A stretch of DNA of 64,000 nucleotides from Prosapia bicincta (taxonomy: Eukaryota > Arthropoda > Insecta > Hemiptera > Cercopidae): positions 162,886,886-162,950,885 of the forward strand of contig JBAIZL010000005.1 in NCBI GenBank assembly GCA_036971475.1. Reading direction: 5' to 3'. Below are positions 13,543-26,624 of the stretch, in pieces. The position numbers and the translations under genes are program-made. The notes under the pieces are model-generated. The model did not search any database, was not told the DNA's origin, and was given only the letters and a program-made list of their open reading frames with translations. Position 1 is the first letter of the stretch. Each line of letters starts with the position of its first letter.

Positions 13543-14399
13543 CTGAAAAATACAACAAAATTAAAAACATTTAATGAAAAAACAAAATAACTTTTAATAA
13601 TTATTTAATAACTTATTTTGACACGTGCATAAAACATACCCGAGTGTAATAAAGGTACATAGAGCGGAATTAACTATAATAAATAGTCAGGAGAATATAT
13701 TTATTTCTTTCATTAATTATTTTCGTCAATGTTTCGGCTAAATACAGTTGCACTACGTTTATATGACACTAAATTACATTACTATAACAAAATAACAATT
13801 AACATTTACTAATGTATAGAATTGTATTTTTTATTATTAACACTTTTTAATAAAATTGAACAAAATTTAAATTGTTAAACAAATTTATTGATTTTAAGCT
13901 TAGAAAACAGATGTAAGGTAGTTATTAAATAAATTTTATACAAATGGCAATAATTAAAGTAAGAGTTATACAAATTTACAAAAAAGGATAAGTAAGTTTA
14001 AAGAAATACAAGCTCAGGTTTTGACCCGATGCCCTAAGCATTTGTGTCTTTTAATTCCCCATTGGAGGTCATTAATTATTGTTCTATAGCTCTTCAACTC
14101 AGGTGTTGCTTATAGTCCTGACAGACCAAATCCTCTATGTCTCAGTCTTCAGATCGTGGGACCTGCGCTATGTACAACTCAGTGAATTCCAAATTACTTT
14201 GCAGATACTTTGTTTAGTTCATGAATAAGAAAGTTCCTGTAGATTTTAGTTACGGATATTAGTCCTTGTATGAATTAGTAATCATTTTGGAAGTTTATTG
14301 AAAAAAAATACACAAAGAATAATAACTGAAAACATTTTCAATATATACAAGGTTATATTAAAACAATAAATACTTAATTTAAATTGAAAATTGTCTAGT
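13543..14399. other. nompC: nompC intron, 3' portion
   Basis: Part of the 14,897-bp intron 13543-28439. AT-rich with no recognised gene. Its 3' acceptor (minus strand) is the pyrimidine-rich GTATTTTTCAG at 13543-13553. Confidence 0.7.
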
Positions 14400-16225
14400 T
14401 TTCAGCATTTGCCTCAAACATTTGCCCCTCACATTCCTCTCGCGCTGCATAATCCATAGCTCCTAATGTTGATCCGACATGTTGGCTTCTTAACCCTGGA
14501 CGACCCAGACCGTAAAGAGTCTGACCTCAGCAGTTTCCTTCACTACCTTTGCCTCACATTCCTTCTGCGTTGCAAAATCCATAGCTCCTGATGTTGATCA
14601 AACTTGTGAGCCTACTTACTAGCCCTGGACGACCCAGTCCGTAAAGAGTCTGACCTCAGCAGTTTCCTTCACTACCTTTGCCTCACATTCCTTCTGCGTT
14701 GCAAAATCCATAGCTCCTGATGTTGATCCGACATGTTGGCTTCTTAACCCTGGACGACCCAGACCGTAAAGAGTCTGACCTCAGCAGTTTCCTTCACTAC
14801 CTTTGCCTCACATTCCTTCTGCGTTGCAAAATCCATAGCTCCTGATGTTGATCAAACTTGTGAGCCTACTTACTAGCCCTGGACGACCCAGTCCGTAAAG
14901 AGTCTGACCTCAGCAGTTGCTTCCAAAACTTGCAACTCACATTCCTTTCACGTTGCATAATCTAAAGCTCCTAATACTTGTTGGCTTCCTAACCTTGGAC
15001 GACACAGTCCGTTAAAAGTCTGATCTCAGCAGTTGCTTCAACCACTTGCACCTCAGATTCTTCCACGTTGCATAATCCAAAGCTACCAACACGTGTTCTT
15101 CCTAAACCTGGATGACAAAGTCCGTAAAGAGTCTGACCTCAGCAGTTGCCTCAACCACTTGCACCTCCCATTCCTTCCGCGTTGCATAGTCCGAAGCTCC
15201 TAACACTTGTTGGCTTCCTCAACCTGGACGAAATAGTCCGTAAAGAGTTTGACCTCAGCAGTTGCCTCAACCACGTGCACCTCACATTCATTCCGCGTTG
15301 CATAATCCAAAGCTCCTGCAGTTGATCAGACTTGCGGGCTTCCTAACATTGGACGACGCATTCCGTAAAGATTCTGGCCTCAGCAGTTGCTTCAACCACT
15401 TGTAACTCACATTCCTTTCACGTTGCATAATCCAAAGCTCCTAACACTTATGGGGTTTCTAGCCCTGTATGACACCGTCCGTAAAAAGTCTGACCTTAGC
15501 AGTTGCCTGAATCACTTGCACTTCACATTCTTCCACGTTGCATAATCCAAAGCTACTAACATGTGGTCTTCCTAAACCTGGACGGCACAGTCCGTAAATC
15601 GTCTGACCTCAGCAATTGCCTCAACGACTTCATCATTCCTTCCGCGTTGCATAGTACGAAGCTCCTAACACTTGTTGGCTTCCAAACCCTGGACAACACA
15701 GTCCGTAAAGAGTCTGACCTTAGCAGATGCCTCAACCACTTGCACCTCACATTCCTTCCGCGTTGCATAATCCAAAGCCACTAACACTTGTTGGCTTCCA
15801 AACCCTGGACGGTACAGTCCGTAAATCGTCTGACCTCAGCAATTGCCTCAACGACTTGCACCTATCATTCCTTCCGCGTTGCATAGTACGAAGCTCCTAA
15901 CACTTGTTGGCTTCCAAACCCTGGACAACACAGTCCTTAAAGAGTCTGACCTCAGCAGTTGCCTCAACCACTTGCACCTCATATTCCTTCCGTGTTTGCA
16001 TAATCCAAAGCTCCTGCAGTTGATCAGACTTGAGTGCTTCCTAACCCTGGACGACACAGTCCGTAAAGTGTCTGACCTTAGCAGTTGCGCCTCAACCACT
16101 TGCACCTCACAACCCCCCTGCTCTGCATCCTCTTCAGTTCATACTCGGCGCGTAATTATCAGCTCCTTCTGTTGCTGCGTCTTGTGGCCTTTGTAGCCCT
16201 GGATGACCTTGTCGTTGGAAGGGTA
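14400..16225. repeat. 110-129-bp tandem array, about 15 copies
   Basis: The landmark GCATAATCCAAAGCTCC recurs with spacings 125, 129, 125, 129, 115, 114, 116, 125, 115 and 109. The left end alternates two subtypes (..GATCCGACATGTTGGCTTC and ..GATCAAACTTGTGAGCC), giving a dimer of about 254 bp. The right end is made of shorter, more varied units, and the last recognisable copy (about 16130-16225) is strongly diverged. Common blocks are CCTGGACGACACAGTCCGTA and GAGTCTGACCTCAGCAGTT. Open frames of 60-117 codons in it (both strands) follow the repeat and are not conserved as protein. Confidence 0.93.
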
Positions 16226-18019
16226 AAGATTTCCGTTACAACAAGGATGCTTTGCAATGACAGAGCAGATTATTTCTGTTATTACCTCCAAATAATGACA
16301 GGCGGGAATAAAGTGGCGATATGAAACGCATTGATCCTGTACAAGAGGGAGAGCTGTGTACCTGAATCCTGTTAATCCGTGAACAAACATTGCTCAGCTT
16401 TTTGTAATTGGTTTTCAACTGAACAAAAACATTATCGGTTCAAGAAGGAATTGTTTAAACAATACAAAATAGAATATTTATAGTTCCCCAAAACGTGGAA
16501 CAACAATCTATAAACTGTGCTAAACCATTTGTGTTATAAGACTACAATAATTTGTTCCTTGATCCAAGGAACAAAAAATCAGATTTATTTTACTATTATA
16601 AAAAAACGAGTTATACTAACAAGAAATAAAAACATCTGATATTTAAGAGCTGTTTACGAAACATGGGAGGAGAAACCTACTTGAAATCTTTACGTTTTCG
16701 AAACCGAAACCTTCCCAATATTACAATTACGGCCACTAACGTTACGCCTACGCGTCATAAGATCCGCGTGATGATAATAATCTAACCCCCGCCACCAATA
16801 ACCCACCCCCAACAGGTAGGGTCAGAACTGCACGACACCTCAACACAGTTTCTGTTCACAGTGCGACCTATTTGTTAAACCTAATTTAGCTCTAAAAATA
16901 GACTTTACTACGCATAAATTATACAAATTACATTAAAGTATAAGATATGTACCCCTGCGCTAAAGTTTGATTGTTTGTGTGCCTTAGATGGTTATCGATG
17001 TCTGGTTTTATGAATATATACATTTCAATAATTAGATTCTATTTACATGTTTGTAATTATAACTCAGTATTTACTTCTTAGACTAGTAGTTGCTGAGTTA
17101 AATATTTACCTGCAAAAGCATTTAACTTTGTAATAATTAGTATTTTTATCTACAAAGGTTTGGTGAGAGGATTGTAGAATCATCTGTAATAATGTTATTT
17201 ATTCACTTAAAATAATTAATAATTGCATTTCATATAAATAGATTCAAAAAGTATTACTTTCAACTTCAAAGACCTCTTTAATACGGACACCTGAAAAACA
17301 ATAAATAATTTTGATCACTAACATTTCGCCTCCCCTACAGTGTGTCACTGGAAAAGATGGAACCATGTTTGGTCACTTCTAGGTCTAGGCGAAGTGTCAA
17401 CAAACCTCTGCAAAGTGTGAAGCCCTAAATATAGACCAGAATACGTAATGCAGCACATTGCACAATGACCACGTGTTTCTAGATGGCATCGATCCATAAG
17501 CAGGTACACGCGACGACCACGCCAACATCTTAGACTGACCGCAAATTCCATAACTTTACAGGTGTCTCGCCTATCTGTTCCCCCGCCTTATGGTGAGTTT
17601 TGTATTTATGATATTTTCATACAACATTTCATTATTATTCGTAGTTTTCAAGCAACAATTTAACATTTTAAAGTTTTAAAATGAAAAAATAAAAATGTTA
17701 TATTTCGTTTATTTATTCCACTCATAAAGTGACTGCGTGTGTGCCAGAAACTAATGGCCAAAGGTGTAAACCTTTTTATTAGGAGATATGGTTGAAATCA
17801 ATAGGTAAAAAGCTGTATATATTGTATACACATAGTTTATAATAATTAAACAATTATAAACCCTTCGTACAAATCGCAACTAAGTAGGTCAATAGATAAT
17901 GACTTACTAGCAGAGTGTCCGTCCTTCGTATATTTGTATTCATTTAATTTGTATTTGTATTTAGGTTTAATTAAATTTACTGAAACTAAATACAAATAAA
18001 TATATCAGACTTTAGTTTA
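16226..18019. other. Intron stretch without a recognised gene
   Basis: Contains a GC-richer patch at 17330-17590 with a 68-codon minus frame that I do not recognise, and a run of C-rich words at 16780-16820. No splice-bounded ankyrin exon is seen. Confidence 0.4.
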
Positions 18020-18456
18020 AAAACTTACGCGATTATTGTCTTGAAAAACCAAGGAAAAGCTTCTGATTGTTACATGACATTTATAAAGTATAACTCCCAC
18101 TAAATTCTGTTTAAATGTATAACTCTGTTTTAATGTGTTTGGAGTTTATGGAAGATGAATAACACCAAACATTCACTATCACCTGATTAGTTGTGTTTAA
18201 AAGTAAATTTTGCAGGTGATTACAAACACATTTGCTATCAACTGATTAAGCCAAATATATAATGCAGTATAGATAATTGGATAAGGGAGTTTTCAAGGCC
18301 AGTTAGGACGGTTCCCTGATTGAATTTTCAAATAACAATAAGCCTATGTGTTAACCATGGGCCCGAAGAATGTACATGTAAAATTTCAATGGGTCCAGTA
18401 GTTTTTACTTGATTGAATAATACACAGACATTAGATTTTTATATAATAGTATAGGT
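18020..18456 (+). repeat. LINE/SINE-tail-like repeat, copy 1
   Basis: It shares ordered blocks with 18488-18863: TGAAAAACCAA.GAAAAG, GATGAATAACA.CAAAC, GATAATTG...AAGGGAGTTTT, CCTATGTGTTA and the end TTTTTATATAATAGTATAG. A terminal TTTATATAATAGTATAGAT-like tail is typical of RTE-type non-LTR 3' ends; this class assignment is inference. Confidence 0.6.
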
Positions 18457-18487
18457 TAAATCCAATTAAATAATCGAGCTATAAATT

Positions 18488-18863
18488 TACCGATTATTGT
18501 TTTGAAAAACCAAGAAAAGGAAAAGCTTCTGCTTTAACATTTGTAAAGTATAACTAACCTCGAAAGATGAATAACAACAAACAATTACTATCAGCTGCTT
18601 AAACGCGAATGAAAATGACTTTTACAGGTGATTATCAGTTGATTAAGTCAAATCAAGTACATAATGGGGTATAGATAATTGAGCATTAAGGGAGTTTTTA
18701 AGGCCAGTGAGGCGGTACCCTTATAAACAAAAATAGGCCTATGTGTTAGCCAGGGACCATGAGAATGTCCGTGTAAAGTTTGAGCTCAATGGCGATGTAG
18801 TTTTTACTTGATCAAGTAACACATACACACAGAAACCATTCGATTTTTATATAATAGTATAGA
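18488..18863 (+). repeat. LINE/SINE-tail-like repeat, copy 2
   Basis: A diverged direct copy of 18020-18456 in the same orientation, ending GATTTTTATATAATAGTATA. Two tails in tandem suggest two insertions of the same family or a local duplication. Confidence 0.6.
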
Positions 18864-19082
18864 TAATAACAATAATGTTTATAAAATAACGTTTTACCAA
18901 CTCAATATTTTGATATCATTAAGAGCATGGCACACTGTCAACAACTAAAAAAAACTTTATTTGAGTTTATTTTGTAAATGTCCTTGTTATTAAAATGTAA
19001 TGTTCTTAAATAAATAACTATTTAAGAAGGAAATACAAATTTGTCATCTACAAATATATAGGCTATATATATATAAAAACAT

Positions 19083-19550
19083 AAAATTATTTCTTAGTTA
19101 GAATATGGAACTCAAGTCTTAAAATGCCGACAAAGGGCGGCAGAATACAAAGTTAGTTGTATACGTGAAATAATAAAAATTAGGCTTTTGACTTTTCAAG
19201 GTGATAAAATCACTAAACATTTTTTTCTTGTATATTACAAGACGCAAAAGAGTCACTAAAATAGCGTTAGGTTAGGGCCCACCCGAAAGGTTAGGGCAAT
19301 GACTTTAAGTTTACAAGAAAATTTAAGTTAACCATCAAGTAACGGTATAAATGTTTTAACTAGAGGTTCAGCTGAGATGGTATTGGTTGAACTTGAAAAA
19401 GTGTTTTGTGATTGTTTGAAAATTGCCAGATCGGGGAATAGAACGCTAGTGAGAGAGGAACGCAAAAACGCGAGAAAGGGGACTTGATTCCGAAAAACGA
19501 CGGTGGTAGGACGTGTGAGTACGAGAAGTGGGTTGAAGGAAATAACATTT
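19083..19550 (+). repeat. LTR-like repeat, copy 1
   Basis: Shares with 20041-20560 the ordered blocks AACTCAAGTCTTAAAATGCC, CTTTTGACTTTT, AATCACTAAA, GAGAGGAACGCAAAA and GATTCCGAAAAACGACGGTG. The same family recurs at 32615-32830. It is probably a solo or partial LTR of the element at 20033-22085. Confidence 0.6.
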
Positions 19551-19952
19551 AGGGGTTGGGACTAAAGAATTCACCTACAAATCAGTTCTCGACTTCGCAA
19601 ACAATGAGGAACATTGATATTCTTATGTCTGTAAGAAGGGCTCAGGGAGTTAATGTATATTCTTAATTAATGTGGATGTCGGTGTACATTTGAAGTTTTA
19701 GTGTTGGGGGTGTTCAGAATATATTTTTGGACTTGAAATTCTTACCACATTATTAACTAATAAGTTACACTTTTGACAACTTTTCAAACGTTTTTTTAAA
19801 TAGCTTTTTTTAATAACAAACACATTTTTTTATGACGATAAATTTTGTAATAGTATATTAAAACTGGAGTATTTTCCATTCGTTTTAATATCGCTAATAC
19901 TTTAAATCACATACTACTGTAATTATATTACATCAGTAAAAGCATACTAGTG

Positions 19953-19953
<1 letters not shown>

Positions 19954-20032
<79 letters not shown>
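19954..20032. repeat. (AT)n microsatellite
   Basis: About 39 AT units directly before the TGTAACAT start of the LTR-like copy 2. Confidence 0.95.
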
Positions 20033-20035
<3 letters not shown>

Positions 20036-22085
20036 AACATAAAATATTTTCTTATTTAGGAAATATGGAATTCAAGTCTGAAAATGCCGACAAAGAGGGG
20101 CACAGTACAAAGGTAGTAAACCTAAAATAATAAATCTAACACTTTTGACTTTTTAATGCTGCAGAATCACTAAATATTTCTGTTGTTGGGTGTTGTTTAA
20201 AGAAACTAGGTGCTACAAGATCGCTAAAATAGTGTTAGAGAAGTTAGGGCTATGACATTAAATTAGCAAAAACGTTGACCGTCAAGTAACGATACAAATT
20301 GTTAAACTAAAGTCTATAGCTGAGATTGTAATTGTTGAACTTGAAAAAGTGTTTTGTGATTGGTTGAAATTTGACAGATGGGGGAAAAGGATGCTAGTGT
20401 GAGAGGAACGCAAAACGCGAGTAAGAGGACTGGATTCCGAAACGACGGTGCTAGGACGTGTTACTAAAAGGAACTTGATTCCGAAAAACGACGGTGGTAG
20501 GACGTATGAGTACGGGGGACTTGGTTGGAGGAAACGACGGTGGTGGTAGGACGAGTGAACAAGAAAGGGATAAAGCTATTAGGAAAAAGGGAAATTTATA
20601 ATAATAAAGCAAAGTAAATAAAAGAGGGTTAAGGGAATTTGTTAGTCAAAGGGGAAGTGAGGTAAGCAGTCGTAAAGTGTAATGAAGGAAAGCTAGCGAA
20701 AAGGCTATCATCTAAGGATACCATCATCCCAACCGTAGAGAGTGAAGTCCAAGGATAAATACACACGTTCATTGAGCCACAGAAATAAATTAAATAAATT
20801 TTTTATTATTGTAGTAAGTAATTAATATTTTAGCCTAAGCGCAAAACAGTTTTCCAAATTGAATTATTCAGAGTATAATTAGGGTATAATAAGAGTATAA
20901 TAAGTGGATTAAGATAAGAAGTGTTATTTTAAGAGTGATTTTCAATTGTAACATAACATAACATTGTAAGGAAACAAGTTGATTACAGTGTACCGAGACG
21001 AAGTAAAAGAATTAGAAAAAAATTTAATAAATTGAGTGAAGTAGGTAGAGGAATGACTCAAATAAGTAAAGACCACTAATTTCTTAGTGTTGTCGGAGTA
21101 GTAGCCAAAATACAGTTTCGAAGAAACGGATTTGAAGATGAATCAAAAACACAAAAAAATTTTCAAGTTGTAGATACACTTCTCGACACTGTGAATACAT
21201 AAATTAAAAATAAACAGAATTAAAAATTAACGCCGTGCAAGAACAATGTTCAAATCGACACAATAAACAGACCGCTAATTTGGAACAATTAAAGGAATCA
21301 ATAGAACCTAAGATACAGAAAATTGATGAGAACATGGAACAGCTTAAAAAACAATTAAATTCCGTAGAGAATCGCCGGGATAATAAAGTGTAAGGGCCCG
21401 TACACATCAATTGAATATTTACGGGAAACGAAAAAAATATCTATGGTTTTTCTAGAGGAATTAACCGTAATACATGAAAAGTATTATCAGGGTACGGATC
21501 AAGGTTGGATAACACAGTTTTTAAAGGATCAAAGTTTAAATTAATGGTGACTCCACCACGCTAAATTCAACAACTTCGCGACATTCTTTAAAGCAAGCGT
21601 TCAAAGAAAAATATTGAAGCGAGATAGTCCGGGCGTAAATGAGGGATGAACTTGAATTTGGAGATACAATGTCATAATCGACTCAACATGGTTGAGTACG
21701 CGGAATGAAATTCATTACTTTTTCAAGGGTAGAGCCGAGAATGTCAGACCACCAGATAATAAAAAAGCTAGCTAAGCACTTTTAACAAGATGTTTCGGTG
21801 GATTTAATCACAAGGGGAACAAAACTAGCAGTGCATTTATAAGTTTTAATAACAGAATTTCACTTTTTGAGCATAAATCGCTACGAAAGTAGGATCGGAA
21901 CACATCAAAGAAACGAAGGTTATCAACCTGTGATAAAGAACCAAAATAAGGGCACTGAACCATGGCGTGGATACCAAAACAAACGTTTTGAAAGACCTAA
22001 CACACCGCACTTTACCTTTAAAACAAACACTGGCAGTAGCGTACAAACAGTCTTACGTGACATAATAGAAGCCGACGAAATTTAA
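20033..22085 (+). mobile_element. Decayed Gypsy-type LTR retrotransposon (LTR plus gag)
   Basis: Begins TGTAACAT with an LTR-like block (to about 20965, where TAACATAACATTGTAAG could be its end), followed by a leader and a gag remnant. Inside the LTR, the CCGAAA..ACGACGGTG segment is repeated locally at about 20435, 20481 and 20530. No pol and no second LTR follow; Jockey-like and unrelated sequence comes next. It is a 5' fragment, read on the strand opposite to nompC. Confidence 0.6.
20990..22085 (+). pseudogene. Gypsy-like gag polyprotein remnant
   Basis: Gag packages retrotransposon RNA into cytoplasmic particles. The relic shows, in order: a basic start (PRRSKRIRKKFNKLSEVGRG); a coiled-coil-like stretch near 21280-21375 (LEQLKESIEPKIQKIDENME); a capsid-like block near 21590-21830 with the pattern F..KYW, ..LEFGD, MVEYAE, MSDHQIIKKLAKHF and LITRG; and an open Asn/Arg/Gln-rich C-terminus (21867-22085). 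Stops and frameshifts break it repeatedly, for example after RIAG, around the KYW block and before the C-terminal part, so no functional protein is made. I assign Gypsy-type gag from the order of these patterns; no protease or zinc knuckle is preserved. Confidence 0.55.
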
Positions 22086-22191
22086 GAGCCCATCGTAGAT
22101 GTAATAATCTGTCTAGAGCTAGAAATTAAAACTGGTGATTAGACTCTATTTTAACTAAGAAGAAAAAGAAATATTTAATTATTTATGTTGA

Positions 22192-22491
22192 TTAATGTTT
22201 ATGTCTATCAAAGAATTTCGAAGAACACTTATAACACCTAGAAATTACTTTAAATTTATTTGCAAAGGCGTATTTAACAACAAAGTTTAAAAAAATCAAA
22301 TGTGTAGGAAAAAGAAAGAATATTTGGGACATATTTTTTAAAAGTTTTTCGCATATGGCGTGGTATCCATACCACGACACCCTCACTATGATTCGTAACA
22401 CTATATTATAGAAACGCTCGTTAGTTTGCAGATGGCTGCTCTGGGTGCATCTTAAGAGTGGCAACACGTAAGTCCATATTAGCTTGAACAT
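22192..22491 (-). pseudogene. Jockey-like LINE reverse transcriptase C-terminal fragment
   Basis: A 99-codon minus-strand frame starts FKLIWTYVLPLLRCTQSSH and continues NIVLRIIVRVSWYGYHA. This follows the known pattern at the end of Jockey-clade RTs (..PIWTYG.QLW......I...Q...LR.I..APWY..N..). The rest of the RT and the endonuclease are missing. The downstream half (residues 55-99) is not recognisable. It is a 5'-truncated insertion or relic. Confidence 0.5.
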
Positions 22492-24367
22492 TTATAATTT
22501 CAAATAAATACTCGAAAAACAAATACAGAGACTTAATTTTTTCGATCACATTAAGCAATCTTCCTTTTGGAGAAGATAATTAGGATCAATTAGTGTGCGA
22601 AGTTATAGAAGATATTAGTGCAGGTATTATTGCAATTAGTGAAGATCAATAATATCAGAGACATAATTATATCAGAGACAGATTATATCAGAGATACAAT
22701 CATTAAGATCAATAATATAGGAGATCAAGATGAGACAGAAGAGAAGTCGCGGCCTTTCAAATCGTTAACCGAAGAAACTACCGTAAAAATCCGACGCTAA
22801 AATTCTGATTTAGTATGCCTTGGACAAAGAACCTTATTACGTCACCGTAAGTACGCTAGTGTACTGTTCTAGGAATTGTGTTACGGAAGCGTTCTGAGCA
22901 ACAACCTCGAAATTTAAAATGACGATGATTGGTGGTATAATAGTCATATTTATATACCGCCAATATATTTATTTGATGGTTTATTAAATATATAATAATA
23001 CATTTAGGTAATATTTAAAGCAAAAAACTCAATCTGTTGAATATAGTGTCTGGCATGGTTTTGTAGAATTTGGTCAGACTTATCTTTTCTTCAACTGTCA
23101 ATAAATACACAGTCATAACAATCTACACTAAAGTCTTTTGACAACAGTCTTGTCAAAATAAAATATAAGAAATATGTAAACATATGTTTAGATGGGTTGG
23201 ATGTGATACGCAAATTTGTATTTACATCATATTAAAAGCTATAAAAGACAAGGACTGAAGAATGAGGTTTTTAATAAATCATTTTTTTTGTAATGCAGTT
23301 ACTATAAACCAGAAGGCTCATCCATAATCGATACGAGCAGTGCTTCTTAAACTGAATATAATTCTGTACAAAACTACAAGTAAGTGAATTGTAAAAAAAA
23401 AAACATTGAATAAGTTATACATTACAAAGAAACAAGAAATTACAGAGGAATAGCCAGTAAGACTGTAAGGTATAAAAATAGAGCCCTTAGTATAATTTCA
23501 GGTACATACACGTGCTCGCGCACACACAGACGCAAACATATCCACACTCACACATAATATTAAAGTGAATATATTATAGTAGGAAATATCTAAAAGAGAT
23601 TAAATCGGTAGAAAGTAACGTCCTCAACTATGAATTCAACGAGAATAGGCTACGCAATAATCTAAGATCAAACAATTGTCCCAACGATTTATTGAAATAA
23701 AAATGGCGGTGTATTAACGATAACATCTGTTTTTGTCTTCATTTGGATATCGTTTAAATAATTGTCAAATGTACTTTCTCATATAATTCAGAAATATCAG
23801 CCAGAAATTCCATGCAACAGTGATTTTATTTCTCTTAGGTTATGTTATTGTAGGTCATGTTTCTGCATTGTACATTGGTAGTCAAGTGAAAATGTTAGCC
23901 TAAAAAAAATCATATTGTTTTCGAGTTAACATTAAATATAGTTTTATAATAGCCTGACATATTAATGGCATAAGATATATTTAATAATTCAAATAAATTA
24001 AAAAGGCTTATCTTTAAAATTTAAATATTTATAAATATTTAAAGTTTTTATTTCAAAATAGTAATTATAATAATAAACTCGGTTATGTTTTGTACTGTAC
24101 TGCATGTGTATTATGGTTTTTAGATTTTACAATAAATATACTAGGAATATTGAACTATTAAAGACTGGTTCACAGTTATTATCAGTTAGTCATCGGCTAT
24201 GTTATTTTACACAGTTCTAATTGAGTTTTGCTTTTAACAGTACTTTAACCTTATTTTTTTACCGAAGACTCGTCTTTCACCCATCTGGTAACGCTGCATT
24301 TTTCGTCACCTGCCTGATTTCTTGCAGTGCACTTTAACGATGTTATTAAGAAAGGAAAAGTGAAATT
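22492..24367. other. Intron stretch without a recognised gene
   Basis: AT-rich. A small run of ATATCAGAGACA-like words recurs at 22645-22740. Nothing else is identifiable. Confidence 0.4.
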
Positions 24368-24701
24368 ATGTGTTGTATATCTAAGAGACACGATTAAGGT
24401 AGATAGATAACTATCATCATAATAAAAAAAAATGTCCATATCTGAGCGACAGGATAAAACATTCAGGTGGAAACTGTCAAATAATTTGTTCCATGCCCAA
24501 GCGATACGATAAACAATTAGCAGCAGGAAACAAATAATGTTTTATATCTGAACTACAAGATTAACAATTACCAGCAGATAACATTCTAACGATGTGTTTC
24601 ATATTTGAGGGATACGATACACAATCAGTAACAGAAAACAATCACATAATGTACTCCATATCCGGAAGAAATAATGAATAATCAAACATAACAATTAGCG
24701 T
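24368..24701. repeat. Degenerate minisatellite of about 55 bp, 6 copies
   Basis: Units starting near 24368, 24434, 24488, 24539, 24594 and 24651 follow the pattern TGTTCCATATCTGAGCGACA, then CGATAAACAATTAGCAGCAG and a run ending AACAAATAA. Identity between units is modest, so the array is old. Confidence 0.65.
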
Positions 24702-26624
24702 ATGAAAAGAATTAGAAGGTTGTAACTTGCATACATATTAATAAAATTTAAATATAAAGAATATATTTTAAGTACATGATATATTTTAACCACCGTTGCT
24801 GTAATGGATATTATGAAAAGAAAACATTTTGGACATTTAAAACGTGGCCTTGTTGCATTTCCCTTTGTACTAAGAGTGTTTATATTGCCCGTAACAACGC
24901 ACAGCAGAAACGCCAGGCAATCTACAACACACATTTCGTTTTCCTGACTTGCACCAACGTTATGCATGATTTGCACAGTGCAAGCCGTTATCTCGATCTA
25001 CCGAAGCTATGACGACTTCCGTTTTACTCCTGACGTCACTACTTCCGCATAGCTAGGTCGAGTCCATCCATCTTCCTACTGTCTATCTAAAATCTGCGCC
25101 CTTGCGTCACAGGCCTCGCTTTATCTTTTACTTCCAGCTGAGTTTTAAAATTGCAAAAACGATTCTGCTGAAATCATTGGCTTCCTTCAATATATTGTTT
25201 TAGATTAATAAAATTTATTGTCTGGAGAAATTTATTTCTGTATGCTTATATTTGAAATTTAATTAAAAGTTTCAACAATAATTGTAAAAGCAAACTAATT
25301 TAATTTAAAATTATATAATTTTCCATGTTAAAAATTCTTTAATATCTTAAATTTTTAGTAGCCTAATCTAAATTGTTATTTTATTTGCTTGTATTGCAGG
25401 GCATGCATTTGCATTGGTTTTGTTTATTTACCGCTAAAAAAATGATTTTAATTGTTCCATGAATTCCTTAAAATTTTTAATTTTAATGAATTTGAAAAAG
25501 GGCCTATGTTAAAGGCTTGTCGTAGACATTAGAAAAATTAAATAACCCACATAACCGATCAAGGTAACCCACATAATCCACAAAACTGATCAAGTTCTAA
25601 AACAATTTGGAACATGGATGAAAAATATAATCAATTGCTCTCTAAATTCAAAATAATGTAACAAGCGCTTCCACAGAAACACAGAGTTCTGCCGAACATT
25701 ATTGCTTATCGATCTTTCTTGTTTTTAAATATATTCATAGAGCGATTCTCTTGACTATAAACCCGGTAACATTCTAGATACGTTGATTATCATAACGAGT
25801 TAGATAAGATAGACTGATGTTGGTCTAATTGCCTTTTTTTTTAAAAAAAGGAGAGAAACATTAAGTGTTTGTAGAATATATGTGTTTTATAAGTTTTATT
25901 CTTGTAATACCTAGTTTGAAATAAGACTTAATGTAGGCTACACTTAATGATTAAAACATATAGCTAAGACCAAATCTAGCAAGCAGTAATATATTTTCTC
26001 ATTGTGTTTCATTACAAAGTCATTTTCATTATTTTAACTACACAAATTTCAACTATGCTCATTATAGTTATAGTTTAGAATTTGTGTATCTATGTTCACT
26101 GGTGATGCCTTTGTAGTTGAAACGCGTATGAGATAATGTAGTATTGCTTGTGTGTTATTTATTTATTCACAGGTAAAGATCGAACTTTTACACTAACGTA
26201 AATATTTGAAAAAGAAATACTAAAAGTAAAAAGTTATAATACATTCTTTACCTTTCGTTCTTAAGGACGTAAAAGTAAAAACTGTTCATGAAACTACAAA
26301 ACTGCTGTAGGAATTTCACAGTAGTTTGGTACAACATAAAAGGCATAGAAGAATGCGATTTAAAACGTTGTGATCATACATCGTCATATATCCGACCCAA
26401 AACCTGTTACTACGTTTTCCGGTTTCCTCCAGCATGTCGTTCCTTGGTCTCGTACCTATATTTTCCAAATCTCTCCTATCAAGGTAGTTTTCAGCTCTTT
26501 TGTCGTTGGAGCCGCCAGAATTATTTGTTTCGGTAATATAACGTTCATTATGTGAACAAATTCTCTTCAATAACTGTCACAAATATTCTCTCAGTACCAA
26601 GTGATTTACATATTTTGCAGTTGA
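24702..26624. other. Intron stretch without a recognised gene
   Basis: AT-rich, with GC-richer patches at 24830-25110 and 26370-26530. No conserved frame was recognised. The last part could be diverged 5' sequence of the following hAT relic. Confidence 0.4.

Noticed and set aside
15556..16390. Frames of 60-117 codons on both strands in the tandem array
   Set aside because: They follow the repeat units, occur on both strands and lose frame where unit length varies.
17345..17551. A 68-codon minus frame in a GC-richer patch
   Set aside because: No family resemblance, no splice context and no similarity to NompC.
26316..26570. Overlapping 82- and 84-codon frames on opposite strands
   Set aside because: Neither shows a known motif. 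They overlap each other in a region probably belonging to decayed hAT sequence.
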